A stretch of 10,065 nt of DNA from Erysipelotrichaceae bacterium (lineage in GTDB: Bacteria > Bacillota_I > Bacilli_A > Erysipelotrichales > Erysipelotrichaceae). The notes beneath the pieces were generated by a model, which saw nothing but the letters and a program-made list of their open reading frames with translations, was not told where the DNA came from and did not search any database. Shown piece after piece: positions 1 through 6,763 of this stretch; the first letter of the stretch is position 1, and each line of letters opens with the position of its first letter. The position numbers and the translations under genes were made by a program. The stretch lies in contig JAFOMB010000161.1 in NCBI GenBank assembly GCA_017419065.1, positions 1 through 10,065 on the forward strand. Reading direction: 5' to 3'.

Positions 1-48
1 GAGAGAAGTGAGATATCTGTCTTTACCGGAGAGACGGGTGAGGGAAAC
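1..48 (-). other. Start of a CWB2 (cell wall binding repeat 2) region
   Basis: The final 16 residues in the window, following the last Flg_new unit, read VSLTRLSGKDRYLTSL. The pattern (V/T)xRLSGxDRYxTS opens CWB2 repeats, which normally come as three copies of about 90-100 residues and hold S-layer-type proteins non-covalently on the wall. Only the first motif is seen here. The call depends on that motif and on its position after the repeat stalk. Confidence 0.75.
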
Positions 49-3000
49 AGCTGTCTTCGCCTTCCAGTTTGGACGGATGTCGATGTCTTCGTTGACGGTG
101 ATCTTTGTGCCAGGTTTCAGACCGTCGTTTATGCAGGCATTTTCCTTTACACTGACGACATACCAGCTGTCAAAGACATAGCCGTCCTTGATGAAGGCAC
201 ATTCCGGCAGTGTATACTCGCTGTTTTTCGGTACGGTAATACTCGCCATAGAGCCGGAACCGCCATTGCCGCTGAAGGAAACCATATAGCTGTCCGCCGG
301 GATCTCTTTCCAGTTTGCCCAGATCTCGATATCTTCTGTCACGGTGTACTTTTCGCCCGGTGCGATCTCTGCTACGACTACAGAATTCGTCGCTTTTGAG
401 ACGATAGACCAGGAACCGAACGTATAGCCTGCCGGCGCCGTGAATGCGCATTCCGGCAGTGTGATCTCTGTATTCTTTTCTACCGTCATTGCCGGCATCA
501 GGCCGGAACCGCCGTTGTTAATAAATTCAACGGTATATGTATCAGCGACCGGTTTGAACACCGCATAGAAAGTATTATCTCCCTCGACTGTGTATTTATA
601 GATCTCTGATGTGGAGACCGAGGCACCGCTCGCGTTGTTTCTTGCCCAGTGGTCAAAGACATATCCCTCATTTGCCTTGGCCTCCAGAGTGGCTTCTTCG
701 AATTTATAGACCCATCTTCCCGCGTTATTAGAGAAAGAACTGTCATTGACACGCGCAGTACCGGCACCCTCCGGGTAGACTACTGCCATCTGATAAAACT
801 CTTTCATCCTCCATCCGGCATAGAGAACGATGTTTCCGGTGACAGGACTGGAGAAGTCAAAGGAATTATCGCATTCTTTCTCCAGATACCAGTCCTGGAA
901 CGCATAATCCGGATCCGTAGGATCAGCCGGTTTGACTGCCTTGTCTCCGGCAGGGATCGACTGGCTTGCCGGTACAGTGCTGTTTCCATGACCGTTGAGA
1001 TCAAAGGAAACGGTGTAGTAGATATCTCCGACAGTGACTGTACAGGTATCATAGATACCCGGATCCTGACGGGAAGCTGCTGTGATCACGGCTGTCCCTT
1101 CTCCGGTCGCATAGATCGATCCGTCATTGGTGACAGAAACTATAGATGGATCGGATGTCGTCCAGATCAGGCCGTTATCCGAAGCGTTGGATGGAGAGAT
1201 GACGGCTGACAGTTTATCTGTGTCACCTTTCATCATCGTGACGGTATGCTTGTCCAAAGTGATGGAAGTCACGGAAGTCCCCACATAATAAGGGATGTAG
1301 AAAGTTGTGCAGGTCGGCGGATCATTTACCGTCTTATCGCAATCGACTTCTTTTCCGTTGGCAGTCACTTTGTATGCCGCTTTCCTTCCGAGATATGTCG
1401 ACGCGAAAGCGTGGCTGCCGTCATAGGCACCCAGTTCGACTGCCAGATAATAGGTATTCCCTTCCTCGAAGTTTTCTTCCAGGGTAGAATAGGTGTTTCC
1501 GTCTTTATAGCACCACCACGCATCTTCGATCTCATAGAGTCCCTCAAATGGTGCACCGGACGGGATGACGACGTTCCCTGACGGATAGTCATCCGGAGAC
1601 TGTCCGGCAGAGATACCCGGGAAGCTGATGCGTATATCATCGATTGCATCATACCAGGAGGCATAGATCGTCGTATTGGCATTGATCGCATGAGACACCC
1701 AGACGCTGTTATTCAGGGCAGGGTCATAATACCATTCGCCGAAGACCTTTGTGCCGTCCATGGAATCCAGTCCGTAATCATCAAAATCCGGAACCAGCTC
1801 CGAGAATTTCGTTCCCTTGTCAACAAAGAGAGGGCTGATCCATTCTTTCGGAGCGACACCATTAGGATCAAAGAAAAGTGCTGCGACTGAGTAGTAGTCC
1901 GGATCATAGTCATAAGATATCCCCTCCCAGATGTTGGAGATCCTGTGGCCGGAATCATCTACTGCGTATATGGTGACCGGATTGTATCCAATCGTTGTCC
2001 TCCCGTACTTCTCTCCTTCGGCACAGGCCACGAAGAGATTCACACTTGTTTCACCATCAGTCACGATCCCTTCATTACCGCCGACCGTAAAGGCATAGCG
2101 GTCCGCATTCGGAAAGGCGTCCCAGTAAAGATAGTGATCGGAGATATACACACCATCCATGTCTTCCTGCGCTTTCCAGACAGCTGTTACGGTCATATCT
2201 CCCGTAACGTCCTCTATCTTCTCGCCAGGCTGGTAGTTCCCTCCCGCTGACCAGGAATCAAAGACGTATCCATAAGGAGGATAGAATTCGCAATAAGGCA
2301 GTTTCAGTTCTCCGTGATCATTCACATAGCAAGGGACCATGGACCCCCTTCCGCCATTGCTGTCAAAGGTCACTCTGTGCTGGAGGGTCTGTCCTTCCAG
2401 ATAGACACGCAGAAAGGCATCCACATGTCCTGTCGGACTCTGAGATCCCCAACTCACATGATCGGCCGGAACGCCATTGATCGTCACATTCGGAAGATGA
2501 CTGACATCAAAGGAATAAGCGGAACTGTTTTCGATATTGAAACGCAGGTAGTATTCTTTCGAAGGATCGAACTGGTCTGTAGAATCGGAGTATACCGGCA
2601 TATAGGATGTCTCATCGCTCGCTTTTTCAGCCACATTCGTGGATCCAAAATCGATGAATGATCCTTCACCGCTTTCATACTGTGTCGCGTTCTTCAGCGC
2701 TTCTGTTACCGGACCGATCGCTGTCCCCGGTTTCAGGATGATCTTCGATTCATCGTATACGATTGCCACATCGGTGATGAAATCCCCCGGATCAATGATC
2801 ACTTTGACCTCATCGTACTTCTCCGGTACTTTTTTTGAAGCAGCGCGTACGGTCAGCTCATCGGCAGATTCTATAATGTTGACAGATACGCTCGCGCGTA
2901 AATTATGTTCACCATAAGAACTGATATAACTTTTATTGTCTACACTGCCGGTGAGGGTCCATACGAGGTCAGGATCTTCTGTTCCGTTGACTGTTACGTT

Positions 3001-3825
3001 GCTGAAGGTATAGGAATCCCCTCTCTTCACATAGACGACATCTTCTCCGATCGAAACAGAAGAGATATAGACAGGATAGTCTGTGACTGTGATCTGCGCT
3101 TCATCATAAACATTTGGATTGAGCTTTGAAGTTGCCCGGACAGTCAGTGTTTCCGATGTTTCATCCGGACCGATCTGAACAAGCCCCTCACGATCGACCT
3201 TTGTCGTCGGATCAGAATTGCCGGACAGAGACCAGTTCACTGTTTTCACGCTGCCGAAGACTTCCGTCGAGAAACGGAACGAAGTGTTCTTCATGACCTT
3301 CTGTGCCTTTGGCGAGACATCGATCTTGAATACAGCGTCTTCATTGCAGAGATCCACTTTGATAAACGCATTGACGTGTCCGGTCGCGCTCTGATATCCC
3401 CATTCCACATAGTCAGCCGCAGCGCCGTTGATCGTCACATTCGGAAGATGGTCGGTATCAAAGAAATAACTTTGATTCTCCTCGATATTGAAACAAAGGT
3501 AATAATCCCTGCCGGTATCCAGTCTGCTCGTATCATCGGGGTAGCAAAACTCGAACAGCCATTCTTCTCCGGGATCCTTTTTCACAAGATACGTACTGCC
3601 CAGATCGACGTGAGACATTTCATCCACTCGCCAGTCAGTCACCGTCCGAAGAGCCTGCGTCAGCTCTCCCGCAGTGAACTTCGTGGATGCTTTAAACCTT
3701 CCGGCATCATACGTGATCGCCACATTCGTGATCGTCCCCTCAGCCTTCGCCTTCTCTGTATCCGGCAGGAATACAGCTGTAAAGACCAAAAGGAGAGATA
3801 AAAGAATAGTCAAAAAGCGTTTCAT
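1..3825 (-). CDS. Large secreted modular surface protein with Ig-like and InlB/Flg_new repeats, running into a CWB2 wall-binding region (3' end outside window)
   Basis: The frame is open from the ATG at 3825 to the window edge, giving 1275 residues without a stop. GGAGG lies 8 bases before the ATG. Residues 1-28 form a signal peptide: MKRF, a hydrophobic core, then a probable cleavage site after AKA. In order follow: module A1 (32-159), two bacterial Ig-like domains (about 160-247 and 248-349), module A2 (350-476), an InlB/Flg_new repeat (483-550), a fibronectin-III-like stretch (551-645), a second Flg_new-like unit (646-726), a diverged third A-type module (728-850), a clear Big_2 domain (849-931), Flg_new (934-1005), a divergent InlB-type unit (1008-1092) and two tandem Flg_new units (1095-1174, 1177-1256). 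The last residues contain RLSGKDRY, the usual opening of a CWB2 repeat, which in clostridial proteins binds wall polymers. I infer a non-covalently wall-attached adhesin-like or matrix protein. No enzyme domain is visible and the ligand is unknown. Confidence 0.93.
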   Translation of the reverse strand, partial: MKRFLTILLSLLLVFTAVFLPDTEKAKAEGTITNVAITYDAGRFKASTKFTAGELTQALRTVTDWRVDEMSHVDLGSTYLVKKDPGEEWLFEFCYPDDTSRLDTGRDYYLCFNIEENQSYFFDTDHLPNVTINGAAADYVEWGYQSATGHVNAFIKVDLCNEDAVFKIDVSPKAQKVMKNTSFRFSTEVFGSVKTVNWSLSGNSDPTTKVDREGLVQIGPDETSETLTVRATSKLNPNVYDEAQITVTDYPVYISSVSIGEDVVYVKRGDSYTFSNVTVNGTEDPDLVWTLTGSVDNKSYISSYGEHNLRASVSVNIIESADELTVRAASKKVPEKYDEVKVIIDPGDFITDVAIVYDESKIILKPGTAIGPVTEALKNATQYESGEGSFIDFGSTNVAEKASDETSYMPVYSDSTDQFDPSKEYYLRFNIENSSAYSFDVSHLPNVTINGVPADHVSWGSQSPTGHVDAFLRVYLEGQTLQHRVTFDSNGGRGSMVPCYVNDHGELKLPYCEFYPPYGYVFDSWSAGGNYQPGEKIEDVTGDMTVTAVWKAQEDMDGVYISDHYLYWDAFPNADRYAFTVGGNEGIVTDGETSVNLFVACAEGEKYGRTTIGYNPVTIYAVDDSGHRISNIWEGISYDYDPDYYSVAALFFDPNGVAPKEWISPLFVDKGTKFSELVPDFDDYGLDSMDGTKVFGEWYYDPALNNSVWVSHAINANTTIYASWYDAIDDIRISFPGISAGQSPDDYPSGNVVIPSGAPFEGLYEIEDAWWCYKDGNTYSTLEENFEEGNTYYLAVELGAYDGSHAFASTYLGRKAAYKVTANGKEVDCDKTVNDPPTCTTFYIPYYVGTSVTSITLDKHTVTMMKGDTDKLSAVISPSNASDNGLIWTTSDPSIVSVTNDGSIYATGEGTAVITAASRQDPGIYDTCTVTVGDIYYTVSFDLNGHGNSTVPASQSIPAGDKAVKPADPTDPDYAFQDWYLEKECDNSFDFSSPVTGNIVLYAGWRMKEFYQMAVVYPEGAGTARVNDSSFSNNAGRWVYKFEEATLEAKANEGYVFDHWARNNASGASVSTSEIYKYTVEGDNTFYAVFKPVADTYTVEFINNGGSGLMPAMTVEKNTEITLPECAFTAPAGYTFGSWSIVSKATNSVVVAEIAPGEKYTVTEDIEIWANWKEIPADSYMVSFSGNGGSGSMASITVPKNSEYTLPECAFIKDGYVFDSWYVVSVKENACINDGLKPGTKITVNEDIDIRPNWKAKTAVSLTRLSGKDRYLTSL
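64..552 (-). repeat. Tandem pair of Flg_new/InlB-type repeats within the surface protein
   Basis: Two units of about 80 residues (1095-1174 and 1177-1256) repeat with an 82-residue, 246-base period, judged from the conserved Trp-Lys that closes each (residues 1172 and 1254). Shared motifs are NGGSG, TLPECAF and a closing NWK. The DNA is also similar, with ttccggcagtgt present in both copies, which suggests fairly recent duplication or homogenisation. Such repeats form elongated beta stalks in InlB-like proteins. Confidence 0.8.
2398..2778 (-). repeat. Module A, copy 2, of the surface protein
   Basis: Residues 350-476 align over their whole length with residues 32-159 of the same protein. Shared blocks are VAI.YD, FGST/LGST, YYL.FNIE, HLPNVTING and TGHV.AF..V.L. 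The two copies share a DNA run of more than 20 bases around the HLPNVTING codons. I know no name for the module. Its layout (F..G..YY, then an NG turn and a terminal beta strand) resembles beta-sandwich modules often found in secreted Bacillota proteins. Confidence 0.85.
3349..3732 (-). repeat. Module A, copy 1, of the surface protein
   Basis: Residues 32-159, directly after the signal peptide, are the partner of the copy at 2398-2778. The copies are 128 and 127 residues long with their starts 318 residues apart. Two Ig-like domains lie between them, so module and spacer may have duplicated as a block. A third, much weaker relative (residues about 728-850, bases 1278-1644) keeps the GNTYYL and NGK positions but little else. 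Confidence 0.85.
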
Positions 3826-3899
3826 AACCCATTCCTCCGGTTTTCTCTTTATGATCGATATACAGTATTCAATTAGAATAATATCCAGTGTTCACCTTT

Positions 3900-3908
3900 A
3901 TCGTACCA
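3900..3908 (-). promoter_or_regulatory. Possible extended -10 promoter element of the surface protein gene
   Basis: On the minus strand the bases read TGGTACGAT, preceded by TA, giving a TRTGn-type extension and a -10 hexamer with four of six consensus bases. No good -35 is seen at 16-18 bases; a TTGACT at 3911-3916 is too close to serve. It would give a leader of about 68 bases. Other weak -10 candidates (TATTAT, TCTAAT) lie downstream, so this is tentative. The rest of 3826-3943 holds nothing else I can name. Confidence 0.25.
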
Positions 3909-3944
3909 TAAGTCAACGATTTCTATAAGGGACACATACCAGAT

Positions 3945-3976
3945 AGAAAAAAGACCGTTATTATTAACGGTCTTTA
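3945..3976 (-). terminator. Rho-independent terminator of the GT-C-like membrane protein gene
   Basis: A perfect 11-bp stem (3950-3960 paired with 3965-3975) closes a 4-base loop and is followed on the minus strand by a run of six T. The TAA stop codon at 3974-3976 overlaps the base of the stem. The A-run on the other side would also let it act on the plus strand, but no plus-strand gene is present. Confidence 0.88.
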
Positions 3977-5911
3977 CTTTACACGTTTATCTATGATATC
4001 GAATCCCACCGGGAAGTCTCCGACGATGGTGAGCTCTACCCCGTCCTCTGTGACTTCATCGATGTGGAAGAGACGCTGGTTGATGAGCGGCTCGTCTGTC
4101 GTCGTCTCCCAGTACTTTTCCGCATAGACTTCATCCGGATAGATCAGGAAGAGATAGTCATAGTTCTTTAAGAGTTCCAGATACTCCTCTACAGAGATAT
4201 CCATGGACTGCTGTCCATCCCAGGTATCTGGACCCAGGGTATAGACATCGACATCATAACTGGAATCAAGAAGGACATAGTCCAGGACATCCTGTCTTCC
4301 CTGATCGAAGATGTACTGTTCGACGAAGAAGAAACGGCTTCCCTCTTCTGTGCTTTCCAGCATGTTTAATATCCAGCCCATGCGTTCGTTGTTGTAGCCG
4401 GTGTACTTATCGGAAGGAACGAGTTCATTCAGGTTGGCAGGCTCCACGAACAGACATGTACACAAGAGGACAGCAGCTGTCTTGAGAGTTGCCTTCTTAT
4501 TCTCCTGTTCCTCTGCCATCTTCTTCATCACCAGCATGAACGCCAGGATCGTCCCGATATAGAGATAGGACTTCATATAGCGGTCATAGCTGACGAAGTA
4601 TGTCCCCTGGTGTTCGTTGTAGATCGTCAAGAAGAGGAAGATCCTCGCAGCCGCATAGGCTAAGGAACCCAGGTAGTATATCAGTGATAAGGCGAATGCG
4701 GAGGCTTTATCGCGGTAGAGGAAGAACAGGATGAGGAAGAGGATGACGGAGATGAAGATCGAATAGGTGAAGAAGGAGAAGGACAGAGGCTGCAGGACTA
4801 ATGGTCTATGCAGGAAGACATCCACATAGTTGAGGATGACCTGATGCTTCTCCTGAGTAGGATCTGTGAGATAGAGGAAGAAGTTCCTCACCTTCTCCGA
4901 GGAAAGCATATCCAGCGTATTGGCGGAGTTGCCCTGCAGGTAGGCATAGACAGACCAGCCTCCGTACACCAGTAACGGGATCCCGATGATGAGACCTATC
5001 GTCAGGAAGAGTTTCTTCTTATCGATCTTCTTTTTCTCCTGGGAATCCCTGATGACTAAGAAGATCAGGAAGACGATGACCATGGCCGCAAAGGCCATAC
5101 CGGTCTGTTTGAGAAGCAGTAAGACGGTAATGGATAAGACAGTATTCACCAGGGTGAAGACTTCCCAGCGCTTCTGCGTATAGACCTGATAGAAGCAGTA
5201 CGCACTGAATAAGCCCATCGGGACGTCGACATAGATGGTGTTGTAGATGTGAGGGTAGTCACCGTCTGTGACCGTGACGGAGATGCAGATGCCCAAGAGG
5301 AAGAAGACGAGGACATAGATGAGGGTCCGGATCCAGTCTTTCTTCTTTCTGATGTCAAAGCAGCCCAGTAAAGGCAAATATAAAGACAGGCAGAACGTCG
5401 TCAGACCCCGGTAGCAGTAGCCTTCCTGGAAGGCGCCTCCGAAGTAGCAGAACAGCAGTTCTATGATCGTCAGAAACGGCGGATAGGCCCTGTTGGCGTA
5501 GCGGGACTCTTCCGAGATGAAGGAATCCAGACGGAAGTCTTCTCTTACCTGCAGACCCCAGTTCCAGAATTCATCGGCGATGGAGAAGCCCCGGTTTCTC
5601 TGTAAGAAGAAGATGAAGAGAAACATGACCGTGAAGGCTACGAAGCCTATCGTAAAGAATCTCTGTAAGAAAGCCTTGAATCCCTCTTTGTCTTTGATAT
5701 AGAGATAGAGGATCCATAAGAAAGAGATGACACACAGTATCAATGAGAAATAATACCCGTAGGAGATATGTTCAAATAAACCAAACAGGAATAGACAAAA
5801 GCCCCCTGTGATATACGCCAGAGGCATGACTTCTTCAAACTTCTTCCGGAAGATGTTTATCAGCAGGGCATCCATCAGGATGGACCATGCATAGCCGATC
5901 AATACAGACAT
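3974..5911 (-). CDS. Polytopic GT-C-like membrane protein, probable lipid-linked sugar glycosyltransferase
   Basis: 645 residues with about 11-13 predicted membrane helices up to residue ~490, then an extracytoplasmic C-terminal domain (about 495-645) rich in Asp, Glu and Tyr. The layout fits GT-C fold enzymes, which transfer sugars from polyprenyl-phosphate donors on the outer membrane face. Supporting motifs are an acidic pair in an early outside loop (ADEFWNWG, D113/E114), followed by AYPPF (142-146), and SYDRYMKSY (441-449) before a late helix. Family knowledge places the catalytic Asp/Glu in the first large outside loop, and D113/E114 fit that. Donor and acceptor cannot be read from the sequence; wall polymer or teichoic acid decoration is plausible. 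The start is the earliest ATG after an in-frame TGA. There is no ribosome binding site, because a perfect extended -10 sits directly upstream. The gene is a single transcription unit with its own terminator. Confidence 0.88.
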   Translation of the reverse strand: MSVLIGYAWSILMDALLINIFRKKFEEVMPLAYITGGFCLFLFGLFEHISYGYYFSLILCVISFLWILYLYIKDKEGFKAFLQRFFTIGFVAFTVMFLFIFFLQRNRGFSIADEFWNWGLQVREDFRLDSFISEESRYANRAYPPFLTIIELLFCYFGGAFQEGYCYRGLTTFCLSLYLPLLGCFDIRKKKDWIRTLIYVLVFFLLGICISVTVTDGDYPHIYNTIYVDVPMGLFSAYCFYQVYTQKRWEVFTLVNTVLSITVLLLLKQTGMAFAAMVIVFLIFLVIRDSQEKKKIDKKKLFLTIGLIIGIPLLVYGGWSVYAYLQGNSANTLDMLSSEKVRNFFLYLTDPTQEKHQVILNYVDVFLHRPLVLQPLSFSFFTYSIFISVILFLILFFLYRDKASAFALSLIYYLGSLAYAAARIFLFLTIYNEHQGTYFVSYDRYMKSYLYIGTILAFMLVMKKMAEEQENKKATLKTAAVLLCTCLFVEPANLNELVPSDKYTGYNNERMGWILNMLESTEEGSRFFFVEQYIFDQGRQDVLDYVLLDSSYDVDVYTLGPDTWDGQQSMDISVEEYLELLKNYDYLFLIYPDEVYAEKYWETTTDEPLINQRLFHIDEVTEDGVELTIVGDFPVGFDIIDKRVK

Positions 5912-5917
5912 GCATCT

Positions 5918-5926
5918 ATTATATCA
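5918..5926 (-). promoter_or_regulatory. Perfect extended -10 promoter element immediately before the GT-C-like gene
   Basis: The minus strand reads TGATATAAT, matching TGnTATAAT exactly. No recognisable -35 is seen; the region 17 bases upstream is the T-run of the previous terminator. Only six bases separate the hexamer from the ATG at 5911, so a start seven bases downstream would fall on the A of that ATG. This implies a leaderless or nearly leaderless message unless translation starts further in. Confidence 0.6.
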
Positions 5927-5933
5927 AACTATA

Positions 5934-5970
5934 TAAAATAAAAAAGACAGCGGGTCATTCCCCCACTGCC
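5934..5970 (-). terminator. Rho-independent terminator of the small membrane/coiled-coil protein gene
   Basis: The arms 5962-5970 and 5946-5954 pair over 9 bp (two G-T wobbles) around a 7-base loop, followed on the minus strand by TTTTTTATTTTA. The TGA stop of the upstream gene (5955-5957) lies in the loop, so the last codons are part of the hairpin. Confidence 0.8.
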
Positions 5971-6398
5971 CCTTCAGGCTCTGCTTCATCTTCCTGTTCT
6001 TTCCCGAACCTCTGATCGAAACGCGTCTTGGCTTCCTCGGCTTCCTTCCGCATCGCTTCCGCTTCGCTTCTGGCTGCCTTGGCTTCTTCTTCCAGCTGCC
6101 GGTTACGGAGTTTCTGTTCTTCCATTCTCTCCTTCTCCAGAGCTCTCTTTTCCTTCTCTCTTCTTCTGATAGCACCGGAGAGCTTCAGAGATAACGCAAA
6201 GAGGATGAGACCGACAATGATCGCCAGGATGCCGTATAAAGATCTCTTCATGACACTGCCGAACTGGGCATTGGTCAGAATAGAAGAGATATAGGAGATG
6301 AACGGTTTATTCGTAAAATAGGTAAGTGCCAGGACAATAGTTCCTCCTATTGTCAGAATGGCAGCGATGATATTCACCAGTGATCTAAGAAATTTCAT
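5955..6398 (-). CDS. Small membrane-anchored coiled-coil protein, function unknown
   Basis: 147 residues that I do not recognise as a named family. Two hydrophobic helices are visible at about 7-26 and 53-72, joined by a short polar loop. Next comes RRREKEK, then a long highly charged heptad-like coiled coil (about 76-132) of Glu, Lys, Arg and Ala, and an acidic tail. The positive cluster after the second helix suggests that both ends and the coil face the cytoplasm. The start ATG has GAGGT 8-9 bases upstream. The gene is flanked by terminators on both sides, so it is probably transcribed alone. A scaffolding or membrane-organising role would fit the shape, but nothing in the sequence shows it. 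Confidence 0.8.
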   Translation of the reverse strand: MKFLRSLVNIIAAILTIGGTIVLALTYFTNKPFISYISSILTNAQFGSVMKRSLYGILAIIVGLILFALSLKLSGAIRRREKEKRALEKERMEEQKLRNRQLEEEAKAARSEAEAMRKEAEEAKTRFDQRFGKEQEDEAEPEGAVGE

Positions 6399-6420
6399 AA
6401 TTCAATGACCTCACAACACT

Positions 6421-6429
6421 ATCTTACCA
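6421..6429 (-). promoter_or_regulatory. Possible extended -10 element for the small membrane protein gene
   Basis: TGGTAAGAT on the minus strand gives a TGn extension and a four-of-six -10 hexamer. It sits 4 bases past the thioredoxin terminator stem and about 22 bases before the ATG at 6398. Only 34 bases separate that stem from the start codon, so a promoter must lie here or inside the thioredoxin gene. No -35 is evident. Confidence 0.35.
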
Positions 6430-6432
6430 TGA

Positions 6433-6460
6433 TAAAAAGACATCCTATGATGTCTTTTTA
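6433..6460 (-). terminator. Rho-independent terminator of the pduL-trx operon
   Basis: A 12-bp perfect stem (6433-6444 with 6449-6460) closes a 4-base loop. It carries an A-run on one arm and a T-run on the other, so termination could work in both directions. The thioredoxin TAA stop (6458-6460) forms the first three bases of the stem on the minus strand. Confidence 0.85.
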
Positions 6461-6763
6461 CTTAACGGATTCAACAAAGCTTCTCATGTCGTCGAGGGAC
6501 TTGAGTCCGATCGACTGACCGGCTACTTCACCGTTCCTGAACGCGAAGACAGCCGGGATGGACATGATGCCGTATTCCTGTGCGAGATCCATTTCGTCAT
6601 CGACATTGACTTTGACGAACTTGACGTCTGTCATTTCTTCCGATAACTGTTCCAGCACCGGTCCCAGCATCTTGCAGGGACCGCACCAGTCAGCGAAGAA
6701 GTCAACGACAGTGACGCCTTCCTTGATGGTCTCCAGGAATTCATCCCTGTTTACGATCTTCAT
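6458..6763 (-). CDS. trxA: Thioredoxin
   Basis: 101 residues, the usual length for a single-domain cytosolic thioredoxin. The active site WCGPCK spans residues 26-31 (redox cysteines C27 and C30), preceded by the buried acidic residue in VVDFFADW. The cis-proline loop is at SIPAV (P70), followed by FRNGE and a C-terminal helix. It would reduce protein disulfides, using electrons from thioredoxin reductase, which is not in the window. The ATG overlaps the TGA of the upstream phosphotransacylase gene as ATGA. An AAGGAG-like site about 13 bases upstream, inside pduL, is rather far, so translational coupling is likely. No separate promoter is seen. The pairing with pduL is discussed in the findings. 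Confidence 0.97.
   Translation of the reverse strand: MKIVNRDEFLETIKEGVTVVDFFADWCGPCKMLGPVLEQLSEEMTDVKFVKVNVDDEMDLAQEYGIMSIPAVFAFRNGEVAGQSIGLKSLDDMRSFVESVK

Noticed and set aside
64..552. Repeated DNA as a possible CRISPR array or mobile element
   Set aside because: The repeats are in frame with a 246-base period and encode Flg_new/InlB-type domains. No short spaced repeats, terminal inverted repeats or transposase are seen.
649..1209. 186-residue plus-strand open frame
   Set aside because: It lies opposite the continuous surface-protein frame, whose translation shows clear repeat domains. The plus-strand product has no recognisable motif, so it is a shadow.
3830..3832. Alternative ATG seven bases upstream of the surface protein start
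   Set aside because: It is in another frame and is immediately preceded by the GGAGG, leaving no spacing for initiation. The ATG at 3825 gives a proper signal peptide.
3911..3916. TTGACT as a -35 box for the surface protein gene
   Set aside because: No -10-like hexamer occurs 16-18 bases downstream; the bases there read GAACAC or similar.
5913..5915. Alternative ATG four bases before the GT-C-like start
   Set aside because: It is out of frame with the 645-residue protein and its own frame does not give the membrane protein.
5924..6175. 83-residue minus-strand frame overlapping the small membrane protein
   Set aside because: Very Arg/Lys-rich product from the alternate frame of a Glu/Lys coiled-coil gene, and it runs through that gene's terminator. 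Shadow frame.
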